In this document: in pieces, positions 47,901-58,344 of the stretch
How the letters are laid out: every line of letters starts with the position of its first letter
Position numbering within the stretch: position 1 is the first letter of the stretch
Assembly: GCF_003369915.1 (NCBI RefSeq)
Contig: NC_046673.1
Coordinates: 20,017,718-20,081,717 of the forward strand
Direction of reading: 5' to 3'
DNA length: 64,000 bases
Source: Drosophila miranda
Taxonomy: Eukaryota; Arthropoda; Insecta; Diptera; Drosophilidae
Program-made: the position numbers and the translations under genes
The notes under the pieces: generated by a model
Told to the model about the DNA's origin: nothing
The model's database searches: none
Seen by the model: only the letters and a program-made list of their open reading frames with translations

Positions 47901-49483
47901 AACACAGTTGTGGGAGTCTTGATTGCAGTTGCAGTTCAGAAGCTTTGGCATTGGGTTTTGCGATGACTGAAGGACCACCAACTACAGTTGTGGTAGCTTT
48001 GGCAAGCCCACAGTTGTGCGAGCTTTGGCAAGTAGTTTTCTCAGTAGCAAGCAGTTCTAGTTGCTACAGTTTCAAAATACACGTACAGCTGCTTGATCCG
48101 AAGAGGTTGTACAGTTGCCGAGCCACTGGTTTAAGCAGTATTTATTATATTTGTTTAAATTCGCTTTAACATTTATATTTTCAGTGCTTTTGGATTTTGT
48201 TGTAGTGTTGGTTTTAGAGCGTGCATTTAGTACGAAAAAACGGAACGAACAAAACAGAACAGAACAAACAACAACGAGTGGAAAAAGAGAGAGAGGGAGA
48301 AAAAGTAGTGGTCGGAAGGGGGGTAAGCGGCAGAAACCACGGAAACGACACGCGGATTAGATGATTAGTTGCGGGAGGACCGGAAGTGCGGCAATCACTT
48401 CCGCCTGGCACTCAGCTGATCCGTGTACATGTCCAGCCAAATGGCCTTCATCAGATCGCCGCCATCACCTGTTTTCCTCTGCGCCAGCAGCGCCTCCTCG
48501 AACTTGCGATTGCAATCGCCGTAGCAGTAGATGATGTAACCATCCCGAGCTGCTTCCCCAGGAACGGGGTCGAGTCGAGTCGAATCAAATCAAAGATTAA
48601 CAGGAGATGACGACAGATGAAACAGGTCTCTGTTTCAGAGCGGGCTGTACTTACGCGGACGCGATGGCGGGGCCGATGTCTGCTCCAGGATCCGCAGCTC
48701 GATCTCGATCGACTGGATCTCCGAGTAGCCGTGCTGCATCAGCTTCATGATCTTCTTGATGAAGCCCACATAGTCTGGAAGAGAGCGGGCGATAGGTCAA
48801 TCATCACTAGCGAAAACGACCGGAACTGTACCTCTGGGAAAGTCCTGCGGACTGACGAGCTCCTTGAAGAAGTCCTGGGCAATGTGGGCCTGCTTCTCGT
48901 CGTTGGTCAGCCAATCGCGGAACCAAAAGCGCAGCGTGCGCGACTCCTGCGAGTGCTTGCCCGTATTGGCGCTGACGAGGAACACCCGAAACTCCAGCGA
49001 GAGGGCGGCCGCCTTGCTGGCGCTCTTCTGCCCGGCGACCGTGTCCTTGTTGATGATGATGCCCGTGTGATCGCCGCCGGCCACGTGCACCCGGTCGTTG
49101 ATCTCGTCCACCAGCTTCCTCTCGATGAGGATCACCGTGCTGTTGGCTGTCTTGCCTCGGGGCGTCATCACGACCTGCTCTGTCCGCGGCGGTGTCTGGC
49201 TCCTCCGAGAGGCGCTCGTGTTCTGGCTCTCTGTCTGTTCGCCAGCTGTGGCGCCTCCGCCAACCAGCGGGGCTGCGACACTTTTATTGCTGCCACCGTG
49301 CTGCCATTTGTTGTTACTGTTATTGCTGCTATAACTGTTGTTGTTGTTGCTGTTGCCATTCGGCAGGACCCCATTGGCGCTGCCGTTGCCGTTGCCGTTG
49401 CCTCCATTCGATGTCTGCGATTTGTTTGGCTTGGGGGGCGGCGGCGGCGGCCCCATCTGTGTGTGAGTTCTCCGCTCTGACAT
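44933..49483 (-). CDS. Winged-helix plus nucleoside phosphorylase-like protein
   Basis: Six exons: 49483-48832, 48774-48655, 47238-47130, 47060-46801, 45835-45568 and 45512-44933, giving 662 residues with consistent phase. Residues 1-95 are Pro/Asn/Gly-rich, then a globular region of unknown family (VILIERKLVDEINDRVHVAG, FRVFLVSANTG, LRFWFRDWL). After exon 2 comes a winged-helix-like segment (LTQEKVLELIEQAYP, DYGWSEQDVLLVIQSLQERG). The C-terminal 380 residues resemble the PNP/UDP phosphorylase fold (FIVGVAGGVPHY, RLGDVVISYVDK, ATDVEMSSVLDS, LVKGISDYKDG). This family cleaves nucleosides or binds nucleotides; the substrate cannot be told. It resembles, from uncertain memory, fly CG12065. The leader exon starts at 49604. 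Confidence 0.75.
48395..48549 (-). CDS. Alternative terminal exon of the phosphorylase-like gene
   Basis: It begins after acceptor GAAGCAG and reads RDGYIIYCYGDCNRKFEEAL, then LAQRKTGDGGDLMKAIWLDM and YTDQLSARRK, ending in TGA. Exon 48774-48655 leaves one base (C), which fits this exon and equally the winged-helix exon at 47238. Using it gives a 308-residue protein lacking the winged-helix and phosphorylase parts. Codon use looks genuine. Alternatively the upstream exons plus this one are a separate gene and the phosphorylase gene has its own unseen start. Confidence 0.65.
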
Positions 49484-49604
49484 ATTTGTACGGTTCCGTC
49501 TACGTCTCCGTTTCCAAGCGCGTTTCCCTTTCTCTCCTCAGATCCGACCGTCTATATGGGCGATGGGATGTCCTTGGGCCCGAAAAACTTGATGATGTTG
49601 ATTG
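49484..49604 (-). other. Leader part of first coding exon, with coding-like frame
   Basis: Acceptor TTTTGGCAG precedes 49604. The first 50 bases read INIIKFFGPKDIPSPI then TAG, in a frame different from the gene that starts at 49483. Confidence 0.4.
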
Positions 49605-51229
49605 CTGCCAAAAGAAAAGCAAAAGTTGTTGATTGTCAGCAAAGGTACAACAGAGGGGTACAGAGGGGTACAGAGGGGCACGGGTACAGGTACAGGTACA
49701 GGTACAGTGGAGCGTGTATGTCATGGATCTAATAGATGGAGGGATATACATGGAAAACACTTCTGTCTGCCATTGGACACCCCTTGCAGCCCTTTGGAAA
49801 CCCCATCTTTAAAGTCCTCCTCCTTTCTTTTTTGGAATTGTATGCCTTTATCCCTCGTAAAGACTTTTCACTGTGCCTGGCAGCGTATTTTTGGGCCAGG
49901 TACTCGCATTTCCATATTCCCGTGGCTCAAATGTTGCCTCCCCCGTCGTCTCCTGGGACGGGAGCCCTCTGACGTTGTCTCTTGTTTCGTGGCTCTGGCA
50001 ATAAGCCAAACAAAATTAGAATTCATAACTAATTGGTGTCATACATCCCCCCAAGACCCCCCAGACCCCGACCCATCCCCGCCCACCTGCTGGGGAAAAT
50101 GCGACCCAGTGACTCGCTTTCGACCTGCAAAACAGACCGATAAAACGAGACCAAAACAAACGAAGAAACGCAAGAGGGAAAATCAATAGGAAAACTTGGT
50201 AGCACGCTGCCCCTCCCCCCACAAACACAGAGAGGGGTGCACGCCAGACGCCTGTTCCCCGCAATTAAAGCCAAAAGCCAACTTCCGGCCAAAGAGCAGC
50301 CGCAAAAAGAGTTTTTTGAACTCTCACTGGGGACAACAGAAACCGAGAGGCAGAGACAGGACCAGAGACACCCGCACCACCACCCACTGGGGCGTTGGGG
50401 GTGGCTTGTGTCCGCATATTTACATAGCGAAGGGGGACGGGGGGTGGGGGGGGTGGGGGAGTGTGTGCCCCCCCAGGGAAAAGGCGAATGAACCGGGCAA
50501 AAGGCAAAGGGAAATGCAACCAACAAAATTCCAAGGAAATGAAATTTACATTTTTCTCTCCACCATTCGAGAATGCCACATGCCACACGCCACATGCCAC
50601 AGGGGTGTGCCTCAAGGGTGCTTTACGAGTCCTTCTCTCGAGCAAAACTGTTGAATGGATCCATCCATCTATTCCAAAAGTAGCACCCCTCCTTGATATG
50701 TGATTTGATGGGGCCTATCCAAGGCTATATCTGGTTCAAATCTACTGCATTTCGATTGCTGATGGTTTACAGGGCTTACAGGACTTGCAGGAAGGAGGTT
50801 TCTTAGGGACTAGCGGCGAAAGGAATAAAGTTTGAAAGGGCTCAGGTCTGTGGAGGCTGAATAAAGTCCCTTATTTTCTCTAGAAATGGTTGAGCACCTG
50901 CTGTACTTCCATTCCGCTGGGGGATGTTCCTTTTTGTGTATTCCTATACGATTCTGTACGTATTTACTGCCCTCCTCCATGGTATTCTAAGATTATTGTA
51001 GGGCTAAAAGGGCGGGGTCTCTACTTTCAAATTAAGTGTCCGCTTTAGCGAATGTCTACTGTTCAATAGTTCGGATGCAATTGAGAGATGGGCATCCTAC
51101 AGATATTTGTACTTTAAACAAAACCCAGTGCTTGTCAGACCCTCACTGGCAGTCTGACAGTCACAGTCGCAGACGAAGAGTTTCAGAAACTTGATTCTTA
51201 ATTATATTAAAGAGATTCTGCACAACCAA

Positions 51230-51295
51230 GCCCCCCTTAACCCCTTCAACCCCCCCCTTAACTCCTTAACCCCTTCAACCCCCCCTTAACCACTT
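51230..51295. repeat. CCCCTTAA/CCCCTTCAA simple repeat
   Basis: Irregular tandem units of CCCCCTTAACCCCTTCAA. Confidence 0.8.
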
Positions 51296-52469
51296 CTTTT
51301 CGTGTGTCAAGGGTGCAGCAGCAGCAGCACTCGAATTTCATGAGCCGGAAATTATTTGCCGTCTGGTCTGCAATTTCAATTAAAAACAAAAAACAGGCAC
51401 AAAAAACAAGCACATGGAGTACAGTCCCGCCCCTGGGTACCGTACCCCTTTCGAAAGTGCATTTTCTTCACTTCCGCTCCACCGTTTTGGGGAGTTTTCC
51501 TATAGTTGGGCGATCTTTTGGGGCCTTTCGGAGATCCCTCTGGCCAGTGCCTGGCGATGCGTAACTCCCAGAGGTCGAATGGATGGCTGTTCAGAGGGCA
51601 GGGAAAAAGAGGTTTGGCTGCCAGCAGCGAAAACATTTTATGCTTGACAGAGCCCCAGTCACGTGTCCAGAGGAAAGAGCAGGAAACTGTGGAGGCAAAG
51701 AGGCGCTAGAAGGGGATCAATATGGAGGAGCGGGGCAAGGGCCGAGGGGCGAGGGGAGTACCACCATCCAGCATCGTTTCAGCAGCCCACACTTTGAATC
51801 TCTCTTTAAAGAACTCTTTTTTCCACTCGAATTTATTGCATTGCGGGTCTGAGAGCCAGAGCCAGAAAAGTGGGCGAACAGGGAGACCCTGCCCACAGAC
51901 AGGCCACAGCCCGCCCTCATGCCTCATGCGCACAACAGCGGCCACACGAATAGCAAACACACAAGTTGCCATAAGTGAAATGGAGGAAAGGCTTATCGGA
52001 ACAACAAATACACACTCGTATCAGCCACAGTCCACGCTTCCATGAGGGCCATGAAAGGAAACCTTTGATTCTTTGGATGTAGGAAGGGCAGGGAGATTTT
52101 CGCATGGGGAAGGATCTGAGAAGCTATATCTTGAGCAGTGTACAGAGGGCCATAGCTATGGAGAGAGCTATGGAGTGCCCACCTTCGTACACAGCCCTTG
52201 CGATGTTCGAAACACTCTATGGGAAAGCAAACTCCCGGCGATAAAAGTTGTTCGGAACCCATTCGAAATGGAGGCACGTAGGCATCGTAGAAACTTTTGC
52301 CACATTTCTATAACTGTGACCCCAATCGTACAGGCAGTACGGAGGCATACTTATGGCATGCACTGTAGATAACCAATACTTGCGGTTTCCTGTTGCGAGT
52401 GTGGGAAGTGAGGCGAAGTGGCGGCAGCATGTGGCAAGCAAAACGAGCAATCTTCCGACAACAAAGATA

Positions 52470-52803
52470 TTTAGAGATCTTCAGTGTTGTATAACAATAC
52501 TAAAGCAACACTCCCATGCAAATGGGAATGGGAAACAAAGAAAAAAATCATTTTCAGTGTTGTATAACATCCAAACACTGTCTGGTGAAGCAACAAAGTA
52601 AAACGAAAAAATATTCCAACTGGAAAGTACAACCAAGAGATCTTCAGTGCTGCGTAACCACCAAAATGAAACGTTCTACAACACTGTTTGGTGAAGCTAA
52701 TGCAAAATGGCTACATCTTCCAACTGAAAACTACGACCAAGAGACCTTCAGTGTTGTGTAACCACCAAAATGACACGTTTTGCAACACTGTTTGGTGACG
52801 CTA
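52470..52803. repeat. Degenerate tandem repeat, unit up to about 107 bp
   Basis: Four successive blocks start with (GAT)CTTCAGTGTTGTATAAC or variants (about 52478, 52553, 52641, 52748). The last two share the following 60-70 bp (ACCACCAAAATGA, CAACACTGTTTGGTGA). Confidence 0.8.
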
Positions 52804-54026
52804 ACCCCACTTCCCGGTTTCGTTTCGCATGCAAATGGAGAATCGGTAATGGGGAAATGGCAAACAACGAAAAACCGTCGAATTTGCATTGTATACTCGT
52901 TGTTCATGAAAGTAAATGAGCAAACGAGTGGTGGACACATAATCTATGTGGTTTATCTACAAAAAGTAACAACCGCTAATTACCGCATAATTTGTGTTAA
53001 TTTTGTGTACCTTTTGGAACGTACGGATGGATTGCACGGCTGTAATTAGCCCCAAGAAACCGGCGAAACCGGGAGCTGGGGGAACCGAGGCGAAACGGAA
53101 CGTGACTCAAAGTTGGAAAACTATTGAACCGATATACGAGTACGAGTACGACAGACAAATAAGCAATTCTCTGACTCACAAATAAGGCAGAGGGCACGGG
53201 CACGGGCATATGGCTTTGCCGATTGAGTGTTTCATTAATTACCAATCAACTCTGGGCGGGACAGAGAATGCGATCGTGTCGCATCTGTTGAGTTTCTGGC
53301 CATATATTAATAGACCCCCGAACATCTCTGGACATTTTCATCATATTGTTACGAATCATCTCCATTATGATGTCAAGGCCGGTCCAAAATTACGATTATT
53401 TCTCCACATCCTCCCTCCCTGCCCCAGCGCTCCTCCCTCCGCGGTCTTTCGGTCTTTCGTTCTTGGAACAGTGAATTTACTTTTCATTTGTTTACAAAAC
53501 AATTTGCAAGCATTTGATTATGCTTTCATTTTGGAGGGAGCTCTACGGCTGCCTCATAATTTACGATTATTATTAGGAAAAGATTAACGAAATTCAAAGA
53601 TCAACAGCTATGGAAAATATGTTTTTTTTTGCCGATTTCTATGATGAAGATCCTATAACTATTTTCCACTTGGCAGGCCACAAACCAATTGAATTCACTT
53701 TCCCCTGAATATATTCTAAGAACTGGTGTTTTTCTGGCCCCAAAAATCAATGCAAAAAGCCCATCAAATCGTTACAGAATTCCCCACGAAATGACATGGC
53801 ATCGATCCACTGGAATCAATAGTCGCCTAGATTTTTCCTTGAACTTTGGCTGCAAAAATGAAATATAATAATAAGTGAATCGTAATTTGCATATTTGAAT
53901 GGCAGAGAAGCCCCCCAACGAATGTTTTTAATTGGAGGACCAGAGAGACCCTCGGATGGGGTCCGAGGTCTGGGGTCTGGGGTCTGGGGTCCCGGTCTCA
54001 TCGAGAATTGGCGATCAAACTGGGGA

Positions 54027-54034
54027 TGACGTCA
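54027..54034. promoter_or_regulatory. CRE palindrome
   Basis: TGACGTCA inside GATGACGTCATC, a 12-bp perfect palindrome. Confidence 0.35.
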
Positions 54035-55357
54035 TCGTCCCACCCAGACTCTGACGCAATGTTTGCGGCATTTTGTGATTATTTTAATCGTGAAACAAGT
54101 TCGGGGGGGGGGGGGGGGGGGGAACTCGTGAGAGCAGCGGCGCCTGACCTTCGAAAAAGTACAATCTAAGCTTTGGCCGGGGGGGTGGGAGAGAGGAGGG
54201 TAGAGGGGTAGAACTAGATTTGAAATCTCGCCTGCCCCATGCGTCGTCGTTGTGTCTGGATCTGGCTGCTGCCTCGTTTGTTGCCAGATTCTTGCGCAAA
54301 TCGTGGGGAAAATATTTATACTCTCGAGACACACAATCCACATAGATACACTCGCAAGTGCGTGTGTGTGTGGCGATCCATCGCTTTAGTGGGACACCTT
54401 TGAGTCCATGAGGAGGAGGAGGAGGAGGAGGAGGAGGTGGATGGGGCTGGTGCTGGGGTGTCGTGTGGGCGTTGTGTCTTCCTCTTGCTGACGGCTGATG
54501 CAATATTCAATTCTGTTGTGGCACCAAGTTTCGTCACAAGTGGCATGCGTCATCTGTGGTCCCCCTCCCACCTAACCCCTACCCCCTACCCCTTGCCGAT
54601 TGAAGCGGTTGATCAATTAGCTCTGTGGATCAATATACCCCCTCCAATGCGTGGGTGGGTTGGTTGGATGCCCCACCCCCCTCCTATGTCCAATTGCAGG
54701 CATGCACGCAACATCGCACTTGCCACGGGCTGGACCCGGCCACGCAGGCGGGATACCCTGTAAAAAGCTGCACCAAAAGAGGCAAAAGAAGACGAGGCTT
54801 CGTTCTGGCTGTCGATCACTAAGAACTAATGTTTGCCCCTCATTTCCCCTGGATTCTCATGGAGTGCCCCTGCCCCTGCCTCCGATCCACCTCACCAATA
54901 TACCCTTGCCCCAGGAAAAGTCCTTCTTTGTTTTTCCAACTTCTTGGAATTAGCGCCTGGGCGCCTGGGTGTGCGGGTGGTTCTTGGCTTCTTTGGGGTC
55001 TCTGCCGGGGCGGGTGGGTGCTTAATAAATTAGACCATCAGCAGCAGCAGCGACTGTGCAGCAGTTTCTTGACAGTTTTATGGCCCCGTAATACAGCCCC
55101 GAATGCAGCTCCACCCCACACGGCCCCGTCTTCTAGATGGGTTCTCCATTCACTGTGTCAGTGGTGGTTTTCTTTTAAGAGTGGGCTAAAGTGTGACCTA
55201 CATTACGCCTGGCAAGCGGGTGGGGAGGGGGCAGGGTGGCGGGGTAGTAGCCCTTCCGGTTTTGGGGGATGAAGGGGGATAACGCACATAAGTAGTGCCA
55301 CAACTCGGACACAACCCTTATGTTTGTTGTGGAGACGTGTGGTGGCCCATTTTGAGA

Positions 55358-55762
55358 GACGATTCATGGAAGATTCATGGCTGATTCATGGCTGATTCAA
55401 AGCCGATTCATGGCTTATCCATAGCCGATTCAAAGCCCATCCATAGCCAATTTAAAGCCGATTTATAGCCCATTCATGGCCGATCCATAGCCCATTCCTA
55501 GCCGATTCAAAGCACATTCATAGCCGATCCAAATCCCATTCATAGCCGATCCATAGCCGATTCGAAGTTCATTCATAGCCGATCTATAGCCCATCCATAG
55601 CCGATTCATAGCCCATCCATTACCGATTCAAAGCCGATTCATAGCCCATCCATAGCCGATTAATGGCTGATTCATAGCCGATTCCTAGCCCATTCCTAGC
55701 CGATTCATAGCCCATCCATAGCCCATCCATAGCCCATCCATAGCCGACCCATATCCCATCCC
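55358..55762. repeat. GATTCATAGCC minisatellite, about 36 units
   Basis: A 405-bp array of 10-11-bp units, mostly GATTCATAGCC, GATTCAAAGCC and CCATCCATAGCC, with constant drift between units. Confidence 0.95.
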
Positions 55763-56217
55763 TGTGCCCCAAAAAGCAGCCAAAATGTAGGCAGCTTTTG
55801 CTCAAAACCAATGCCAAAGCGGTTCCGGTTACAGTTGTAGGGGTCGGTCTCCATTCCCCTCATCCCCTCTAGGCTCTAATTACAAATACAACTTTCAAAT
55901 ATGCCGCTGCCCCACACACACACAGACACACACGGGGGGCGGGGGCAGGGCATGTGTGCCCCACTCACGTCTCAAATATCATTTGATTATCGCATTGAGT
56001 GTACTCGTGAATGAGACTAGCTCTGGGCTCCCATTTCCCCCTCGTGCCCCCTTTTCAGGCATCATATCAATTTACAGCAACGCCCCATTTCCCGCCTCAA
56101 TCTAGGGAGTCGCTCCAATGCCCCAAAGAGGCAAAGTGCGAAAACAAATCAAATCTAGGGGAAAAAAACGAATGGAAATTACGAGTATTTTTAAATGCAG
56201 AGAGGCAGCAGAGGCAG

Positions 56218-56470
56218 TAGAGCCCCCCAGAGCACCCCAGAGCCCCACAGAGCCCCTCAGAGAAGCACAGAGAGCACCCGAGAGCCCCTCAGTGCCCCTC
56301 AGAGCCCCGCAGAGCCCGCCAGAGCCCCTCAGAGCCCCAAAAGCACCCCAGAGCCCCTCAAAGCCCCCCAGCGGTGCCTCAGCGCCCCTCAGAGCACCCC
56401 CAGAGGCCCCTCAGCGCCACTCAGAGCAACCCCAGAGGCCCCCAGATGCCCCCCAGAGGCCCCCCAAAGC
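56218..56470. repeat. AGAGCCCCTC minisatellite
   Basis: About 25 units of roughly 10 bp (AGAGCCCCTC/AGAGCACCCC/AGCGCCCCTC). Open frames through it are by-products of the repeat. Confidence 0.93.
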
Positions 56471-57601
56471 CATAGACAGATGTCGGACAAAGCAACGGGT
56501 GCTACGGACTCGAGCACGAGTATCTTCTTCAAAGGTTGAATGAACCGATTCGATCCGATCCGATCCGATCGATTCCGCTCCGCACCGCACCGATTAGCGG
56601 AGCCCCGTCTCCCGCCTTCGGGGAAACACTCGCCAAAATATGGAGAGCAAAACAATGGAGATCTCCACTCTGGAAGGAGATTGAAACCATTTGAAACGGC
56701 TCTAGATTATACCCAGAGAAAAAAGCGGTACAATTTCAATGGAGGCGAATCTCTAGGGATGCATTTTTGCTGAATGAATAGAATAGAACTTTCCTTCTTT
56801 ATAGAGAGGTTCCCAATAGATTTGCTCCGAGAGTGGAAATTGCAATCAGAAATTGAGAGATATCTTCCCTACCATCTATGAGAATAATAAACTTTTCGAA
56901 CACTGGCTACTAGGGGCCTTCAGCTCTGCTGTTTACATTTTTCTAAAAATATGTTAATTAAATTAATGTTTTCAGGTTTAGTATGCTCAGGAAATGTCTT
57001 TAAAGAGTTCTTTTGTGCAAACATCTGAAAGGTCCATCCACTAAGAGAGCGGTTTAGCCGTATTATAATTAATTAACTTTCAAGCGTCTTTAAATGGTAT
57101 ATTTAATGTTTATAAATTGAATATACATACATATTTCCAGCTAATTAAATATATTTTATATAAATCCAACTGAATTCCGTTCAACTTCACAATTTTTGGG
57201 TAGAAAAACCGTATATTTCATTGAAATATGGCAGATTTGTTCATACATTTTGCTCTGCGAATGGAACCCAAAGCTCCTTCAGTTATTGGCAGCATCCCAT
57301 ACCATCCCCTTCCATCCTTCCTTGTGGATAGACCTTCCTTAGATAAATCAAATTTCATTATATTTTCAATCGAAATTTTGCTTTAGACTTCAATCAAATT
57401 TGGCACGGAATAAATTTTGATCGGTTCTAAAATATGTTACAAATAAATTCAATCAATGTTGCTGTCAAAATTTGTTGCCTCAAGTCCAGAACTGGAAACC
57501 AAAAACCAAAAGTTGTGTATGATCGAAATTTCTGCATACTGGTAGACCCTGAGAATGAGATCATTTTTATACCTCTATTTGTATCTCTCTCCCTCTCGCT
57601 C

Positions 57602-57660
57602 TCGATGTCGTTGTTGCTGTTGCTGTCGTTGTTGCTGTCGCTGCTGCTGCCGCTGTTGCT
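57602..57660. repeat. GTTGCT/CTG triplet-rich repeat
   Basis: Imperfect (GTTGCT)n and (GTCGCTGCT)n run followed by a (TC)n run. Confidence 0.85.
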
Positions 57661-57962
57661 GTCTCTCTCTCTCTCTCACAGCATCTGTAGCTGTGTGTGT
57701 CTGTGTGTTTCTGTATTTGTGTATTTCTGTGTTTGTGTATCTCTGTATCTGTTTTTCGCTATGGGACCTCGTTTTTCGGTGCTTTTTTGTATACAATTTG
57801 GCTGGCCAAATGTTTTTGGCATCGTTAAAATTGTTGAAATATCCCCTGGCACTGGAACAACATCAACATTAAACAAAACAATCGTTGACCGAAATGCAGG
57901 TCACGCAGAAATAAAACAAACGATTTCGGGGAGGGGTCGAAGAGCTGCTTTCCTCGCACTTC

Positions 57963-58344
57963 CTAGCAGCCCCGAGAGCTCCCGTCGTGGTCCACCGACG
58001 TCAGATCAAGGAATGGACGGACCATGCTATAGAGCCCGCGATTCTCCCGGATATAGCCACGCTTCACGGCCATGTCGAGCTTATCCGCCACACCGTTCCA
58101 GAAGCGCCAGTCTTCGGGCTTTGGCTGCGGATCGTACAGATACATCGTACAGATACATCGTACAGATACATCGTGCAAACAGTGGATGAAGAATGGAAGG
58201 ACATACCTTATTCCTGCGGTACACCTCCTCAAAGATATCCTCGAGGGTGACTGGTGCCTGGAAAGAAGCCACCACGGGAATAACCTGAACGGAGAATCGA
58301 GAGAACCGGGACACGGTCATGTCCGGGTGGTATTCCAGTTTCAT
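57963..58344 (-). CDS. Small protein, possible DUF4777/winged-helix family
   Basis: Two exons, 58344-58207 and 58124-57963, give 99 residues. The donor is GTATGT and the acceptor CCGCAG, phase 0. The protein reads from MKLEYHPDMTVSRFSRFS through APVTLEDIFEEVYRRNK and KPEDWRFWNGVADKLDMAVK to RGYIRENRGLYSMVRPFLDL. The spaced aromatic and basic residues, and the phrase VKRGYIRENRGLYSMV, suggest a compact winged-helix-like fold. From memory this recalls the Drosophila-restricted DUF4777 family. Function unknown. The 82-bp intron carries three tandem CGTACAGATACAT-type units. It is isolated between two long non-coding regions. Confidence 0.7.

Larger units (their letters stand above)
49605..57962. 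other. Non-coding region rich in simple repeats
   Basis: About 8.3 kb, probably intron or intergenic. No exon recognised. It contains the tandem arrays listed separately, a CRE palindrome at 54027, a run of about 20 G near 54104-54121, a GGT/GAG-type run near 54410-54440, and C-rich repeats near 51230-51295. Confidence 0.5.

Noticed and set aside
47561-48169. Overlapping plus-strand open frames of 186 and 202 codons inside the phosphorylase-gene intron
   Set aside because: Repetitive Cys/Ser/His-rich composition, no domain, no splice context, and they arise from the degenerate CAGTTG repeats.
54104-54122. Long G run as a G-quadruplex
   Set aside because: A homopolymer of about 20 G is prone to sequencing and assembly error and gives no evidence of function by itself.
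56118-56543. Proline/alanine/glutamate-rich frames of 114-141 codons
   Set aside because: Produced by the AGAGCCCCTC minisatellite; all frames stay open because of the repeat, and no start context or splice sites fit.
57434-58189. 251-codon plus-strand frame
   Set aside because: Runs through a triplet repeat and then antisense through the small spliced gene at 57963-58344.
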